A DNA stretch of 64,000 nucleotides from Hwanghaeella grinnelliae (GCF_004005845.1 NZ_SADE01000001.1:2108001-2172000); one strand, 5' to 3'; shown: positions 51,936-61,112, numbered from the stretch's first letter. Program-made: numbers and translations. Notes: generated from the sequence alone by a model not told the origin.

Positions 51936-52829
51936 TTAAACTTGCTTGGTAAGACCGAACTTGGCCCGCGCCTGCTCCGGCGTCAGGACGCGTGCGCCCA
52001 TCGCCTCGACGATCGTCCGGGCACGCTCCACCAGTTGGGCATTGGTCGCGAAGACCCCTTTGTCCAGGTAGATATTGTCTTCCAGACCGACACGAACATT
52101 GCCGCCCAGCAGGATCGCCTGGGCCACCATCGGCATCTGCATTCGGCTAATGCCGAAGCCCGACCACATCGCATCTTCCGGCAATTCGTCGCGCATCGCC
52201 TTCATCATGTTGGGCGATGCCTGCGCCCCGAAGGGAATGCCCAGACACAGCTGGAACAGCGGCGGGCTTTTGATCAGGCCCTGGTCGATCAGGTGACGCG
52301 CCATGGCGACGTGGCCGGCGTCGAAAACCTCGATTTCCGGCTTCACGCCATAGGATTCCATGGCTTCGGCCAATTGGGCCAGCATCACCGGCGTGTTGGT
52401 CATGACGTAATTGCCGTAACCGAAATTCATGCTGCCGCAATCCAGCGTGCAGATTTCCGGCCGCAATTGGTCGACATAGGAAACCCGCTCCTGCCAGGGC
52501 GCCATGTCTGTCGCGGCCTTGTCGTAGTTCATCGGATCATCCGGCGGGCCCAGCGTCAGGTCCCCGCCCATCCCGGCGGTCAGGTTGATCACCACATCCG
52601 TGTTGGATTCGCGCACCAGTTCGACCGTCTGCCGAAACAGGTCGGGATCGCGGCTCGGCGCGCCGGTTTCGGGATCGCGGACATGCAGGTGAACCACTGC
52701 GGCGCCGGCCTTGGCGGCCTCGATCGCGCTCTCGGCGATCTGTTTCGGGGTGACCGGAATGGCCGGATGCTTGCCGACCGAATCGCCGGAACCGGTAACG
52801 GCACAAGTGATGACAACGTCGTAGTTCAT
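51936..52829 (-). CDS. BKACE (DUF849) 3-dehydrocarnitine cleavage enzyme
   Basis: 297 residues, beta-keto acid cleavage enzyme family: [57 protein letters not shown] (metal and substrate ligands) and GMGISRMQ-like [13 protein letters not shown] near the C-terminus. In carnitine catabolism the enzyme condenses 3-dehydrocarnitine with acetyl-CoA to give betainyl-CoA and acetoacetate. ATG 52829 has GGGAGG upstream; the frame is open to 52865. First gene of the minus-strand operon, divergent from the CdhR-like regulator. Confidence 0.88.
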   Translation of the reverse strand: MNYDVVITCAVTGSGDSVGKHPAIPVTPKQIAESAIEAAKAGAAVVHLHVRDPETGAPSRDPDLFRQTVELVRESNTDVVINLTAGMGGDLTLGPPDDPMNYDKAATDMAPWQERVSYVDQLRPEICTLDCGSMNFGYGNYVMTNTPVMLAQLAEAMESYGVKPEIEVFDAGHVAMARHLIDQGLIKSPPLFQLCLGIPFGAQASPNMMKAMRDELPEDAMWSGFGISRMQMPMVAQAILLGGNVRVGLEDNIYLDKGVFATNAQLVERARTIVEAMGARVLTPEQARAKFGLTKQV

Positions 52830-52970
52830 AACGCCTCCCGCCCAAATTCGATTTGGATCGTTCATAGTGAAATCAGTCCCGCGACTCTAATCACGCGCCT
52901 TGCTCAAGATTGAACAAAAACGCATTATCCTTGTTGAAAAGCGCCAACTCGGTAAACGGGGCGAAATCCG

Positions 52971-53936
52971 ATGCAAGCCTTCCTGGTCCGTCAAGAACCG
53001 GTGCGTCTGGGGCATCTGCTGCTTCCCCGGTTCTCCCAACTCGCGTTGAGTTCCAGCCTGGAGCCCTTCCGGCTGGCGAATACCCAACTGCAACGCCCGG
53101 CCTATAAATGGATGACGCTGTCGGTCGACGGCGGGCCGGTGGAGGCCAGTAACGGGATCTCCAACAATGTCACCGCCTCGATCGCCGATACCGCCATTCT
53201 GGATATGCTTTTCGTCCATGCCAGCTACGCGCCGGAACGCGGCATGTCGCCCGCCGTGCTCTCCTATCTGCGGCGGCAGGCCCGGTTCGGGGCAATCCTG
53301 GTGGGGATCGAAACCGGCGGCTTGGTGCTTGCCCGCGCCGGGGTGCTCGACGGCTACCAGGCGACCAGCCATTGGGAAGTCCTCGACAGCATGGCAGAAA
53401 CCTTTCCCAACGTGTTGGTGAAAAAGGATGTTTTCGTATTCGACCGGGACCGGATCACGGTCGCCGGCGGGGCCGCGGCGATGGATATGGCGATGACCTT
53501 GATCGCCGCCAAACACGGCCCGGCCCTGGCGACCTTCATGGCGGAGGAATTCGTCCTGCCCGGCATCCGGCCGGCCGACGCGCCGCAGCGTTTCGCCGCG
53601 ACCCATGGCGCCGGCAGCCCCAACCTGACCGCCGCCATCGCGATGATGGAACAGAACCTGGAAGCCCCCTTGCCGATCGGCGCCCTGGCCCGCCGGGTCG
53701 GGATTTCGGTGCGTGAACTTGAACGGCTGTTCCGGCGCTGGCTGGAAACCACGCCGGCGGCCTATTACCGGGATTTGCGCCTGCGCCGCGCCCGCGCCCT
53801 GCTGCAACAGACGGAACAGCCGATCACCGAAATCGCGCTCGGCAACGGATTCGCCGACGCGGCCCATTTCAGCCGCGCCTTCAAAGCGCTTTTCGGCCAT
53901 CCGCCGTCACACGAACGTCGAATCCGCACGCTCTAG
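52971..53936 (+). CDS. cdhR: GlxA-family (DJ-1/AraC) regulator of carnitine catabolism
   Basis: 321 residues. The N-terminal DJ-1/PfpI-like domain has FSQLALSSSLEPFRLANTQL and VGIETGGLVLARAGVLDG; the C-terminal AraC domain has two helix-turn-helix units, ALARRVGISVRELERLFRRW and ITEIALGNGFADAAHFSRAF. This architecture and the divergent position next to the BKACE-carnitine dehydrogenase operon match CdhR, an activator induced by carnitine. The 141-bp divergent region should hold its sites. Confidence 0.85.
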   Translation: MQAFLVRQEPVRLGHLLLPRFSQLALSSSLEPFRLANTQLQRPAYKWMTLSVDGGPVEASNGISNNVTASIADTAILDMLFVHASYAPERGMSPAVLSYLRRQARFGAILVGIETGGLVLARAGVLDGYQATSHWEVLDSMAETFPNVLVKKDVFVFDRDRITVAGGAAAMDMAMTLIAAKHGPALATFMAEEFVLPGIRPADAPQRFAATHGAGSPNLTAAIAMMEQNLEAPLPIGALARRVGISVRELERLFRRWLETTPAAYYRDLRLRRARALLQQTEQPITEIALGNGFADAAHFSRAFKALFGHPPSHERRIRTL

Positions 53937-54050
53937 ATCGACGCCTAAAACGGATGCGGTGCGATCGTTGTTCCGGATCGGGATAAGCACTACGATACCT
54001 TTCCCGCGGCTCGAAAGGGCCGGAAAATGCGATACGGAATAGAGGCGAAT

Positions 54051-55985
54051 ATGGCGGAAAAGAGTATCATGAATCTCCTCCCCGGGCCGGTGAACGCGGT
54101 GATCGGCGCATGTCTTTTCGGCGGCGGATCGATCCTGATCGCCAGCATGATTTCAGCCCTGGTCTCGCCCGAACCCTCACAAGACATCGCGGCGGGCGGA
54201 AAAGCCCCGCAAACCGAAGCAGCCGCGCCATTAGAAGGTACCGCCAAGGAAGCCGTCGCGCCGGAACCCCCGACCGCTGAAACGGCCGCCCCCGCACCAA
54301 GCGCCACGCCGGTCGAGGCAGGGAAATACATGATCGCCGCCGCCCATCCCGCAGCCGCCCAGGCCGGCGCGCAGATACTGGAAAACGGCGGCAGCGCGGT
54401 AGATGCGGCGATTGCCGCGCAAATGGTGCTGAATGTTGTCGAACCGCAATCGTCGGGCATCGGCGGCGGGGCCTTCATGCTGCATTGGGACGAGTATAAA
54501 CGCCGTCTCGACAGCTATGACGGCCGCGAAACGGCGCCCGCCAAAATGAAGCCGGATGCCTTCCTAACCGCGGGCGGCGAGCCCAAACGCTTCATGGATG
54601 CCGTGATCGGCGGTGCGTCGGTCGGCGTGCCCGGCCTGCTGAAAATGCTGCATATGGCGCATCAGCGGCACGGAAAGCTGCCCTGGGCTGACCTGTTCCA
54701 GCCTGCCATCCAATTGGCGGAAAACGGTTTTCCCGTCAGTGAGCGGCTCTACAGCCTGCTTGTGCGGACCGAAGGCCTGCGCGGCAATCCGGTCACGAAC
54801 GATTATTTCTACACTTTCACCGGCGCCCCGAAGGCGATCGGCACGATCCTGAAGAATCCGGATCTGGCGGAAACCTTCCGCCTGATCGCGGAGGAAGGGC
54901 CGGATGCTTTCTATGACGGGCCGATCGGCCAGGATATCGTCGACGCGGTTCGCAACGCGCATCGGAACCCCGGCGTCATGACCGCAACCGACCTGGCCGG
55001 CTACGAGGCCAAGCGCCGCGCGAATCTGTGCGGCCGGTACCGCGAGCGGCTGGTCTGCGGCATGGGCCCGCCCTCCTCCGGCGGTTTCACGGTGCTCCAA
55101 GCACTCGCCGTGCTGGACGAGTTTCCCTTGGACGAATACCGGCCGGGCGCCCCCGGCACGATTGCCCTTGTCGGGGAAGCCTCGGCACTGGCCTTCGCGG
55201 ATCGGAACCATTACCTGGCCGATGAGGACTTCGTGGACGTCCCCATCAACGCCTTGTTGGAAAACGCCTATATCCGCGCCCGGGCGGGCTTGGTGGACCG
55301 TGCGATGGGTGAGAAATCCAAGAAGCAGCCCGGCCATCCGCGCGGCAAACAGGCGGCCGCCGATACCTCGCTGGAATTGCCCTCGACCACGCATATCTCG
55401 ATCATCGATGCGGACGGCAACGCGGTTTCCATGACCAGCAGCATCGAATCCGGCTTCGGATCACGGGTGATGGTGCGCGGCTTCCTGCTGAACAATCAGC
55501 TGACCGACTTTTCCTTCCTGGCGGAACGGGACGGCAAACCCATCGCCAACCGGGTCGAGCCCGGCAAACGCCCGCGCAGCTCCATGGCCCCAACCCTGGT
55601 CTTCGACGAGGACCGCGAATTGGAAATGGTCCTGGGCTCCCCCGGCGGCAGCCGCATCATCGGCTATGTCCTGCAATCGATCCTGAACACGGTGGACTGG
55701 GAAATGGACCCGCAAGCTGCCGTCTCGCAGCAACACTATTTGAGCCGTAACAGCGGCGTCGAGGTCGAAGACGGCATGGCCGCCGGCACGGTGGAGCAGT
55801 TGGAAAATCTAGGCTTCACCGTCAAGCAACGGAGCATGACCAGCGGGCTGCACATGATCGTCAAACAGGACGACAAACTGCTGGGCGGCGCGGATCCGCG
55901 GCGCGAGGGCACGGCCATCGGGGAAAGTCAGGTCCTGCCGAACCTGGAAAAGGCTTTCGATTTCATTCAGGCAGGAGCGGACTGA
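54051..55985 (+). CDS. ggt: gamma-glutamyltransferase
   Basis: 644 residues. The N-terminal hydrophobic signal/anchor (about 12-35) is followed by an Ala/Pro/Glu-rich linker (KEAVAPEPPTAETAAPAPSA). Catalytic features are the autoprocessing and nucleophile Thr in SLELPSTTHISIIDADGNAV, plus MTSSIESGFGS and SSMAPTLVFDEDREL, and GSPGGSRIIGY. It hydrolyses or transfers the gamma-glutamyl group of glutathione in the periplasm. ATG 54051 was chosen for GAGG upstream; ATG 54027 would add eight residues. Stand-alone gene. Confidence 0.92.
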   Translation: MAEKSIMNLLPGPVNAVIGACLFGGGSILIASMISALVSPEPSQDIAAGGKAPQTEAAAPLEGTAKEAVAPEPPTAETAAPAPSATPVEAGKYMIAAAHPAAAQAGAQILENGGSAVDAAIAAQMVLNVVEPQSSGIGGGAFMLHWDEYKRRLDSYDGRETAPAKMKPDAFLTAGGEPKRFMDAVIGGASVGVPGLLKMLHMAHQRHGKLPWADLFQPAIQLAENGFPVSERLYSLLVRTEGLRGNPVTNDYFYTFTGAPKAIGTILKNPDLAETFRLIAEEGPDAFYDGPIGQDIVDAVRNAHRNPGVMTATDLAGYEAKRRANLCGRYRERLVCGMGPPSSGGFTVLQALAVLDEFPLDEYRPGAPGTIALVGEASALAFADRNHYLADEDFVDVPINALLENAYIRARAGLVDRAMGEKSKKQPGHPRGKQAAADTSLELPSTTHISIIDADGNAVSMTSSIESGFGSRVMVRGFLLNNQLTDFSFLAERDGKPIANRVEPGKRPRSSMAPTLVFDEDRELEMVLGSPGGSRIIGYVLQSILNTVDWEMDPQAAVSQQHYLSRNSGVEVEDGMAAGTVEQLENLGFTVKQRSMTSGLHMIVKQDDKLLGGADPRREGTAIGESQVLPNLEKAFDFIQAGAD

Positions 55986-56025
55986 GCCGACTTACGCTCG
56001 CCCGGCCAAATTTCTTTTCCGCGCG

Positions 56026-56052
56026 TGTCACAGGACCGCGCCCCGCATCGTC
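56026..56052 (+). promoter_or_regulatory. ECF41-type promoter
   Basis: TGTCACA (56026-56032) and CGTC (56049-56052) are separated by 16 bp. These are the -35 and -10 elements known for ECF41 sigma factors, and the ECF41 gene is the second gene of the operon downstream. The AhpD-like gene starts 52 bp after the CGTC. Confidence 0.8.
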
Positions 56053-56104
56053 ATACCCCCGAAACAGTCGACATCGTAGAGACATCATCGATAGGAGAAG
56101 CAGG

Positions 56105-56560
56105 ATGAAAGCACGCCTGGACTATTTCAAAGCCTCGCCCAAAGTCATGAAAGCCATGGTCGGTCTGGAACAGACCGTGCGCGATAGCGGGCTGGAATAC
56201 AGCCTGATCGAGCTGGTGAAGACGCGCGCCTCGCAGATCAACGGATGTGCCTATTGCATCTATATGCACACAACCGACGCCCGGAAGGCCGGCGAGACGG
56301 AGGAGCGCCTGTACCTGCTGTCCGCATGGCGGGAATCCTCGCTTTATACAGACCGCGAGCGCGCCGCCCTGGCCTGGACCGAATCCCTCACCCTGGTTGC
56401 CGAGACCGGAGCGCCGGACGATGTCTATGAGGGCCTGGATCCGCATTTCACCGATGAGGAGAAAGTGAACCTGACGATGCTGATCGGCGCGATCAATGTC
56501 TGGAATCGGATCTCGGTCGGTTTCCGCGGCCAGCATCCGGCTGCGGCAAATGCAGCCTGA
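56105..56560 (+). CDS. AhpD/carboxymuconolactone decarboxylase family protein
   Basis: 151 residues, all-helical. The redox motif CAYC (48-51) with a following His (CAYCIYMHT) is the AhpD-type active centre, giving peroxidase or disulfide activity. GAINVWNRISVGFRG is the typical C-terminal helix. It has a GGAG site upstream and overlaps the ECF41 sigma gene by 11 bp. CMD-family genes are a standard partner of ECF41 factors, so this is very likely a target of that sigma factor. Confidence 0.9.
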   Translation: MKARLDYFKASPKVMKAMVGLEQTVRDSGLEYSLIELVKTRASQINGCAYCIYMHTTDARKAGETEERLYLLSAWRESSLYTDRERAALAWTESLTLVAETGAPDDVYEGLDPHFTDEEKVNLTMLIGAINVWNRISVGFRGQHPAAANAA

Positions 56561-57470
56561 TATCGTCACCCCGAACCGGGAGGCCGCGTTCGCTACCGAG
56601 CGCGGCCGGCTGATCGGTCTGGCCTATCGCATGCTGGGCACCCGCGCGGATGCCGAGGACGTGGTGCAGGACGCCTGGCTGCGTTGGCGGAAGGTCCCGG
56701 TCATGGATGTGGAGAACCCGGCCGGCTATCTGTCGACCATTGTCACAAGGCTGTGCCTGGACCGGTTGAAACAGGCCCGGCGCCGGCGCGAGTTATATGT
56801 CGGCCCTTGGCTGCCGGAACCGGTCCTGACCGATCCGAGCTATGCGCCCCCCTCGATGGAAACCTTGGACCGCGACGTTTCCTTCGCGCTGATGACCGCG
56901 TTGGAGCGGCTGTCCCCACTGGAACGCGCCGCCTTCATTCTGCACGACATCTTCGAAACGCCTTTCCCTGAAATCGCCGTTCTGCTGGACCGAAGCGAAG
57001 CGGCTTGCCGGCAGCTCGCCAGCCGGGCGCGCGGCAATATCGCCAACAACCGCGCCCGGTTCGAAGCGGAAGCAGGCTCAGCGGATAAATTGGCGGATGC
57101 ATTCTTCGCCGCGGCGCGTGACGGTGACACGGATCTGTTGAAACGCGTGCTTGCCCATGACGCGCAATTGCATACCGATGGCGGCGGCCGCAAGGCAGCG
57201 GCCCTGAACGTCATCAAAAGCGCTGACAAGATCACCAGGTTCTTCGCCGGCCTTGCCCGCAAACCCGCCATCGGCCCGCCGATCCTGACACGACGCGCTT
57301 TGGTCAACGATCTTCCCGCCCTGCTAACGCTGGAGCATGACGGGACGCGGCAAGCCGCGATGGTCGAGATCGTCGACGGCCAAATCAGAACCGTCTATAT
57401 GATCCGCAACCCGGAGAAGCTGGAGCGCCTTTGGGCCGATACCAATCTGGGCGACGTTGAATTTTCGTGA
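56550..57470 (+). CDS. ECF41 family RNA polymerase sigma factor (SigJ-like)
   Basis: 306 residues. Sigma2 spans about 14-80 (AYRMLGTRADAEDVVQDAWL); the ECF41 linker WLPEP is at 87-91; sigma4 is at about 110-168 (PFPEIAVLLDRSEAACRQL). A C-terminal SnoaL-like domain carries DGGG (210-213) and NPEKL (287-291), the ECF41 hallmarks by which the extension controls activity in place of an anti-sigma factor. ATG 56550 overlaps the AhpD gene. The promoter at 56026-56052 indicates autoregulation. Confidence 0.93.
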   Translation: MQPDIVTPNREAAFATERGRLIGLAYRMLGTRADAEDVVQDAWLRWRKVPVMDVENPAGYLSTIVTRLCLDRLKQARRRRELYVGPWLPEPVLTDPSYAPPSMETLDRDVSFALMTALERLSPLERAAFILHDIFETPFPEIAVLLDRSEAACRQLASRARGNIANNRARFEAEAGSADKLADAFFAAARDGDTDLLKRVLAHDAQLHTDGGGRKAAALNVIKSADKITRFFAGLARKPAIGPPILTRRALVNDLPALLTLEHDGTRQAAMVEIVDGQIRTVYMIRNPEKLERLWADTNLGDVEFS

Positions 57471-57473
57471 GGA

Positions 57474-58844
57474 CTAACCGCTTTTCAGCAACAGTTTGCG
57501 CCGCACCCGGACCGTCAGAATGACCGATGACATCCCCATGCCGAACGCCATGCCGAGCCAAATTCCCTGAACGCCCAGACCCGCGGGGAAAGCCAGAAGC
57601 CCCGCCGCCGGAACTCCCAGCAGGGCAAAGCACAGGATGGAGGTGACGGCGGGCGCGCGCGGGTCGTCCAACCCTTGCAGCACACCGGTCAGAACGATGC
57701 GGCCGCTATCGACGACAAGCAGCAAGGATCCGAAAAGCATCAGCGGGGCCGCGAGCGCGATCGTTTCGTCGGCCAACGGCACATCCGCCCCAATGAAGAG
57801 TGGAACCAGTCCATTGCGGCCAAGCCCGATGGCCACGGCGAAAAGGATCATCCCGCCGCCCCCGATGGCAACCGCATTGCGGATCGCCCTGCCCCGCGCC
57901 GCGCCGTGATCCCGCCCATCATTGAAGGCGACACTGATCGCCGCCGCCTCACTGAACCCCAGGGCAAGGGCGATGCCGATCTCGGACAACTGCAGCACGA
58001 TCGAATGCGCCGCCAGGGGAACGGGGCCCAGATAGCCGACAAGTATGGCCACGACCGCGAAAAAGGCCATGGTGGCCGCCTCCAAGACTGCGAAAGGAAC
58101 GGCATAGCGCAACACCGGCTTGATCTGCCGCCATACCGCCAGATGTACCCGCCAAGCGCGCCACAGGCCATCGAAAACGGATATCCGCCAAAGCCAAAGC
58201 CCCAAGGCCAAAGCAGTGAGCAAACCGGTCAAGGCGGTGCTAATCCCCGCCCCCGGCAGTCCAAACGCGGGTATTCCGACCGCGCCGAAGATGAACACAT
58301 AATTGCCCACGAAATTCACCGCCACAGCGGAAACCGACATGGCCAGGACGGCCCGTCCATGACCGTGTGCCGACGCGATGGACCACAACCAGCCATGCAC
58401 AAAGGTGAACGGCAGCGCGAGCGCCAGCCAATGCGCATAGGACCCGGCCAGTTCGGAAAGCAGAGCATCCTGCCCCACAGCCAGCAGAACCGGTTCCATC
58501 GCGGCGATGAAGGCGATGCAAGGCAACATGGCCAACCCCAGCGAAAACGCCGACGCGGCCAAGGCATTCGCGGCCGATGCCGTATCGCCCGCCCCCAGAT
58601 ACCGGGACAGCAGCGGGCCGACGCCGATGGCAAATCCGATCCCCGCAAAGGAGAGCATCAGATAGATCGAACTGGCGAGCGTCGCCGCCGCCAATTCCGG
58701 CGCACCGAGCCGCCCGATCATCGCGACGTCGGTCACGCCAATGGCGATATGCGCCAGATTGGCCAAGCCCAGGGACATGCCCAGGCGGAACAGGTCCGGC
58801 GTCCTTGTGGCTGTGTTGTCGACCGTCTCGACAAGATCAGACAT
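57474..58844 (-). CDS. MATE family efflux transporter
   Basis: 456 residues with 12 predicted helices in two homologous halves. Family features are AHIAIGVTDVAMIGRLGAPELAAATL in TM1-2, and GVPTALVVWA-like repeats with GLPGAGISTALTGL in the middle. It exports cationic compounds in exchange for Na+ or H+. It converges with the ECF41 gene (3-bp gap between stops) with no terminator between. Confidence 0.92.
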   Translation of the reverse strand: MSDLVETVDNTATRTPDLFRLGMSLGLANLAHIAIGVTDVAMIGRLGAPELAAATLASSIYLMLSFAGIGFAIGVGPLLSRYLGAGDTASAANALAASAFSLGLAMLPCIAFIAAMEPVLLAVGQDALLSELAGSYAHWLALALPFTFVHGWLWSIASAHGHGRAVLAMSVSAVAVNFVGNYVFIFGAVGIPAFGLPGAGISTALTGLLTALALGLWLWRISVFDGLWRAWRVHLAVWRQIKPVLRYAVPFAVLEAATMAFFAVVAILVGYLGPVPLAAHSIVLQLSEIGIALALGFSEAAAISVAFNDGRDHGAARGRAIRNAVAIGGGGMILFAVAIGLGRNGLVPLFIGADVPLADETIALAAPLMLFGSLLLVVDSGRIVLTGVLQGLDDPRAPAVTSILCFALLGVPAAGLLAFPAGLGVQGIWLGMAFGMGMSSVILTVRVRRKLLLKSG

Positions 58845-59012
58845 GCCCGGCCATTCCGGAAATCGGCATCAAAACATCCCCCTACGGCGTCCGTCGCCGT
58901 CCCTTTTGTCTGTCGCTTCCCTAAGATGAGCCCGTGAACTGTTGTCCTATGTCAGTACAGCAGCCGAAGGCACCGGGGCAACCGGGCGACCCGATTCCGG
59001 TATACCCAAATT

Positions 59013-59027
59013 ACCGGAAAAGCCGGT
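59013..59027 (-). terminator. weak hairpin after the aspartate dehydrogenase-like gene
   Basis: ACCGG-CTTTT-CCGGT on the minus strand is followed by AATTTGGG, immediately after the stop codon. The stem is only 5 bp and the T-run short. Confidence 0.35.
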
Positions 59028-59852
59028 TCAGCTTCCGATCTTCAGCGGCTGCACGAGGGCCTTCAAGGCCGCGATGGTGCTGAGCGGGGTGAGTTTGCCG
59101 GTGGCCGGGTTCTCTTCCGTGGGGACGCCCGCTATGGACATCTCAAACGACACCTCCGCGGCATCCACCTCGATCACATGGGTGTTTCGGGTCACCCCCG
59201 GATCGGCCCAGATTTCATATTGCGTCTCATCCGGTCCGGCGCCCGCCAACGATAGCGCGACCGCCACATTCACATTCGCTGGGAATTTCTGGGCCGCGTC
59301 GCGGACGGAGCCTTGGTAAAGCCGCAACGGTTCCGACAGGTCGGACAGGTCGATCCCCTGCTCTATCACGAACGGCGCCTTGGCGAGGCCGGCCGGCGGT
59401 TTGCGGGTTCGCATGGTGACCGACCGCAGCGTCCCCTCCGCCGCGGCGCGGACCGCGTCCAAGCCCAGCAGCGCGCCGGTCGGCACGATGATCCGCGCGC
59501 CGGTTTCCGTTGCGAGATCGACAATGTCCCAATTCACGAGCAATTGGGTCACGCTGAGGGGCATCAAGACCTTTCCCGCCTTCACCGTCGGTTCCGCGAC
59601 CGCGCGGAACAGGTCGGGCGGCAGACATTCGACGACCACATCGGCCGCCTCCGCCAGGTCACCGGGCGATAAATAACTGGGTTGATGCGTCAGTCCCGCC
59701 AATTTGGTCCGCGCCGAGCTTTCGCTGGAGGCAGTGGCCGCAACAAGGTCGAGGCCTTGCCCCAAAGTCCGCGCGTCATCGCTATCCAGCCATTCGGCCA
59801 CCTTCAGACCGACAGCCCCCAACCCGGCCAAAGCCACCTTCACCTGTGCCAT
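59028..59852 (-). CDS. aspartate dehydrogenase-like NAD(P) oxidoreductase
   Basis: 274 residues. The N-terminal Rossmann domain has VKVALAGLGAVGLKVAEWL; the middle has VVVECLPPDLFRAVAEPTVKAG and IIVPTGALLGLDAV; the C-terminal domain NVNVAVALSLAGAGPDETQYEI and VTRNTHVIEVDA match the L-aspartate dehydrogenase family. Such enzymes convert aspartate to iminoaspartate for NAD or amino-acid metabolism. ATG 59852 is preceded by GGGGAAACGAGG; the frame is open to 59936. The real substrate may differ, since no nad genes are near. Confidence 0.78.
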   Translation of the reverse strand: MAQVKVALAGLGAVGLKVAEWLDSDDARTLGQGLDLVAATASSESSARTKLAGLTHQPSYLSPGDLAEAADVVVECLPPDLFRAVAEPTVKAGKVLMPLSVTQLLVNWDIVDLATETGARIIVPTGALLGLDAVRAAAEGTLRSVTMRTRKPPAGLAKAPFVIEQGIDLSDLSEPLRLYQGSVRDAAQKFPANVNVAVALSLAGAGPDETQYEIWADPGVTRNTHVIEVDAAEVSFEMSIAGVPTEENPATGKLTPLSTIAALKALVQPLKIGS

Positions 59853-59906
59853 CCTCGTTTCCCCTGTAATCCATTTCGCCGCATGACTGTAATGCTCCGC
59901 ACCAAA

Positions 59907-59943
59907 ACAAGAAACGGGCGATGCCGTCGCCAGCATCGCCCGT
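59907..59943 (-). terminator. terminator of the tetrahaem cytochrome gene
   Basis: A perfect 11-bp inverted repeat ACGGGCGATGC/GCATCGCCCGT with an 8-base loop is followed on the minus strand by TTTCTTGTTTT. It lies 37 bp after the stop at 59980. Confidence 0.8.
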
Positions 59944-59979
59944 CTCGATCAAATTACAAGGTAAGGAGTGTCGTCGTCC

Positions 59980-60852
59980 TTACTTGTATTTAGTCGGCAA
60001 CATCGATCCCACCTGACCGGTGAAATCCTTGCCCTTGATTGCTTCGCCGAATGCCCGGCCCGCCTCGTCGGTGGGGTTGGCAAGCACATCGGCGGCTTCA
60101 GGAATAGCGCTCAGCACTTCCTTGGCCTTGGCGATGCGCTTGTTCTGCGCTTCGACATATTTCGCATTGTCTGTCTTGCTGATGGCATCCGTCGCGCTGA
60201 CCAGCGCCGCCGCCTGACCAACGAGGAAGTAAACCGACTTCTGAGCATCGGTCATTTCCTGGTTGTTCTTCACATCCGGAGGATAGAAGCGGTGACGCAC
60301 GACGCCTTGGCTGTATTCGACCAGTTCAAAGCCCGGGTTCAACGGATGACCGTTTTCAAGCATCGTCGCAGCGGTATCGCCCGGCAGGTTCGGATTGGCC
60401 AAACCATGGCAGGACATGCAGTTCGACGCGATGTCATAAATCATCGACGAATGGATCATACCCTTGGCGATGCCGTCTTGAATCGAGTTCGGGTTCTTCT
60501 TGTCGTTATGGATATCGATCCATTCCTTGGCGGCGCCGTGACAGCTTTCGCAGGACGGGCCCGCTTCGGCTTTGCCATCGATCACCGTGTAGTGGCACAT
60601 GACGCAGGTATCGGACTTCTTCATCCGACGGTCGCCGACGGCCTTAACGATATCTTTCGCCTTCTTGTCCCGGTGGATTTCCTTGAAGGACGAGAAGTGC
60701 GGCGTGCCTTCCCAGACACCATGTTCAGCGGTGTGACACTTCTTACAAGCGTCCGGACCGACATTGTCAGCTGCTGCTGCACCGGCGGTTCCGAATACGG
60801 CGGTAAGGAGAGCCGCCGCAAACGCCGCCCGGAAAATTCTTTGGATCATCAT
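59980..60852 (-). CDS. tetrahaem c-type cytochrome (cytochrome c554-like)
   Basis: 290 residues. The signal peptide is cleaved near AAAADN (about 28). Four c-haem motifs are visible: CKKCH (36-40), CVMCH (83-87), CESCH (101-105) and CMSCH (145-149). The spacing and the HHE/His content (PHFSSFKEIH, KEWIDIHND, GHPLNPGFELVEYSQGVVRHRFYPP) fit the cytochrome c554/NrfA-related multihaem group. The C-terminal third is helical without haems. It is periplasmic and carries electrons. ATG 60852 or 60849 is preceded by GGGG. It has its own promoter and terminator, next to the porin and multihaem genes. Confidence 0.87.
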   Translation of the reverse strand: MMIQRIFRAAFAAALLTAVFGTAGAAAADNVGPDACKKCHTAEHGVWEGTPHFSSFKEIHRDKKAKDIVKAVGDRRMKKSDTCVMCHYTVIDGKAEAGPSCESCHGAAKEWIDIHNDKKNPNSIQDGIAKGMIHSSMIYDIASNCMSCHGLANPNLPGDTAATMLENGHPLNPGFELVEYSQGVVRHRFYPPDVKNNQEMTDAQKSVYFLVGQAAALVSATDAISKTDNAKYVEAQNKRIAKAKEVLSAIPEAADVLANPTDEAGRAFGEAIKGKDFTGQVGSMLPTKYK

Positions 60853-60926
60853 TTGTCCCCGACTGTTGTTGCCTGGGCCCAGTTGGGCATCCACTGTTCG
60901 CCCCGCCGACCATCGGTAGAGCTGGA

Positions 60927-60961
60927 TCACATCACGGAACCACTATAGTGCTCGTGTGTGA
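60927..60961. promoter_or_regulatory. nested dyad upstream of the tetrahaem cytochrome
   Basis: The palindrome CACTATAGTG (60941-60950) is centred inside an outer imperfect repeat TCACATCACG/CGTGTGTGA. It lies 75-109 bp upstream of the start and could be a regulator site; the inner part also resembles a TATAGT -10 box. The rest of 60853-61112 shows nothing recognisable. Confidence 0.3.
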
Positions 60962-61112
60962 CCGTGTTCTTTCGGTTGCCGTAGCCGCGCGGGGAAAAAG
61001 TGACCCGTCGCGCGTCCCCTGACACCGTTATGCTCCAGACTAACGTTTGCCGGAATCCGATGCAAGGAACGACCACGCAATCCTATGTACCTCAGTTCAC
61101 AAAAAACTGAAC

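Noticed and set aside
57675-58937. 420-codon open frame on the plus strand
   Set aside because: Antisense to the MATE transporter; composition is Arg/Gln/Gly-rich and no domain is visible.
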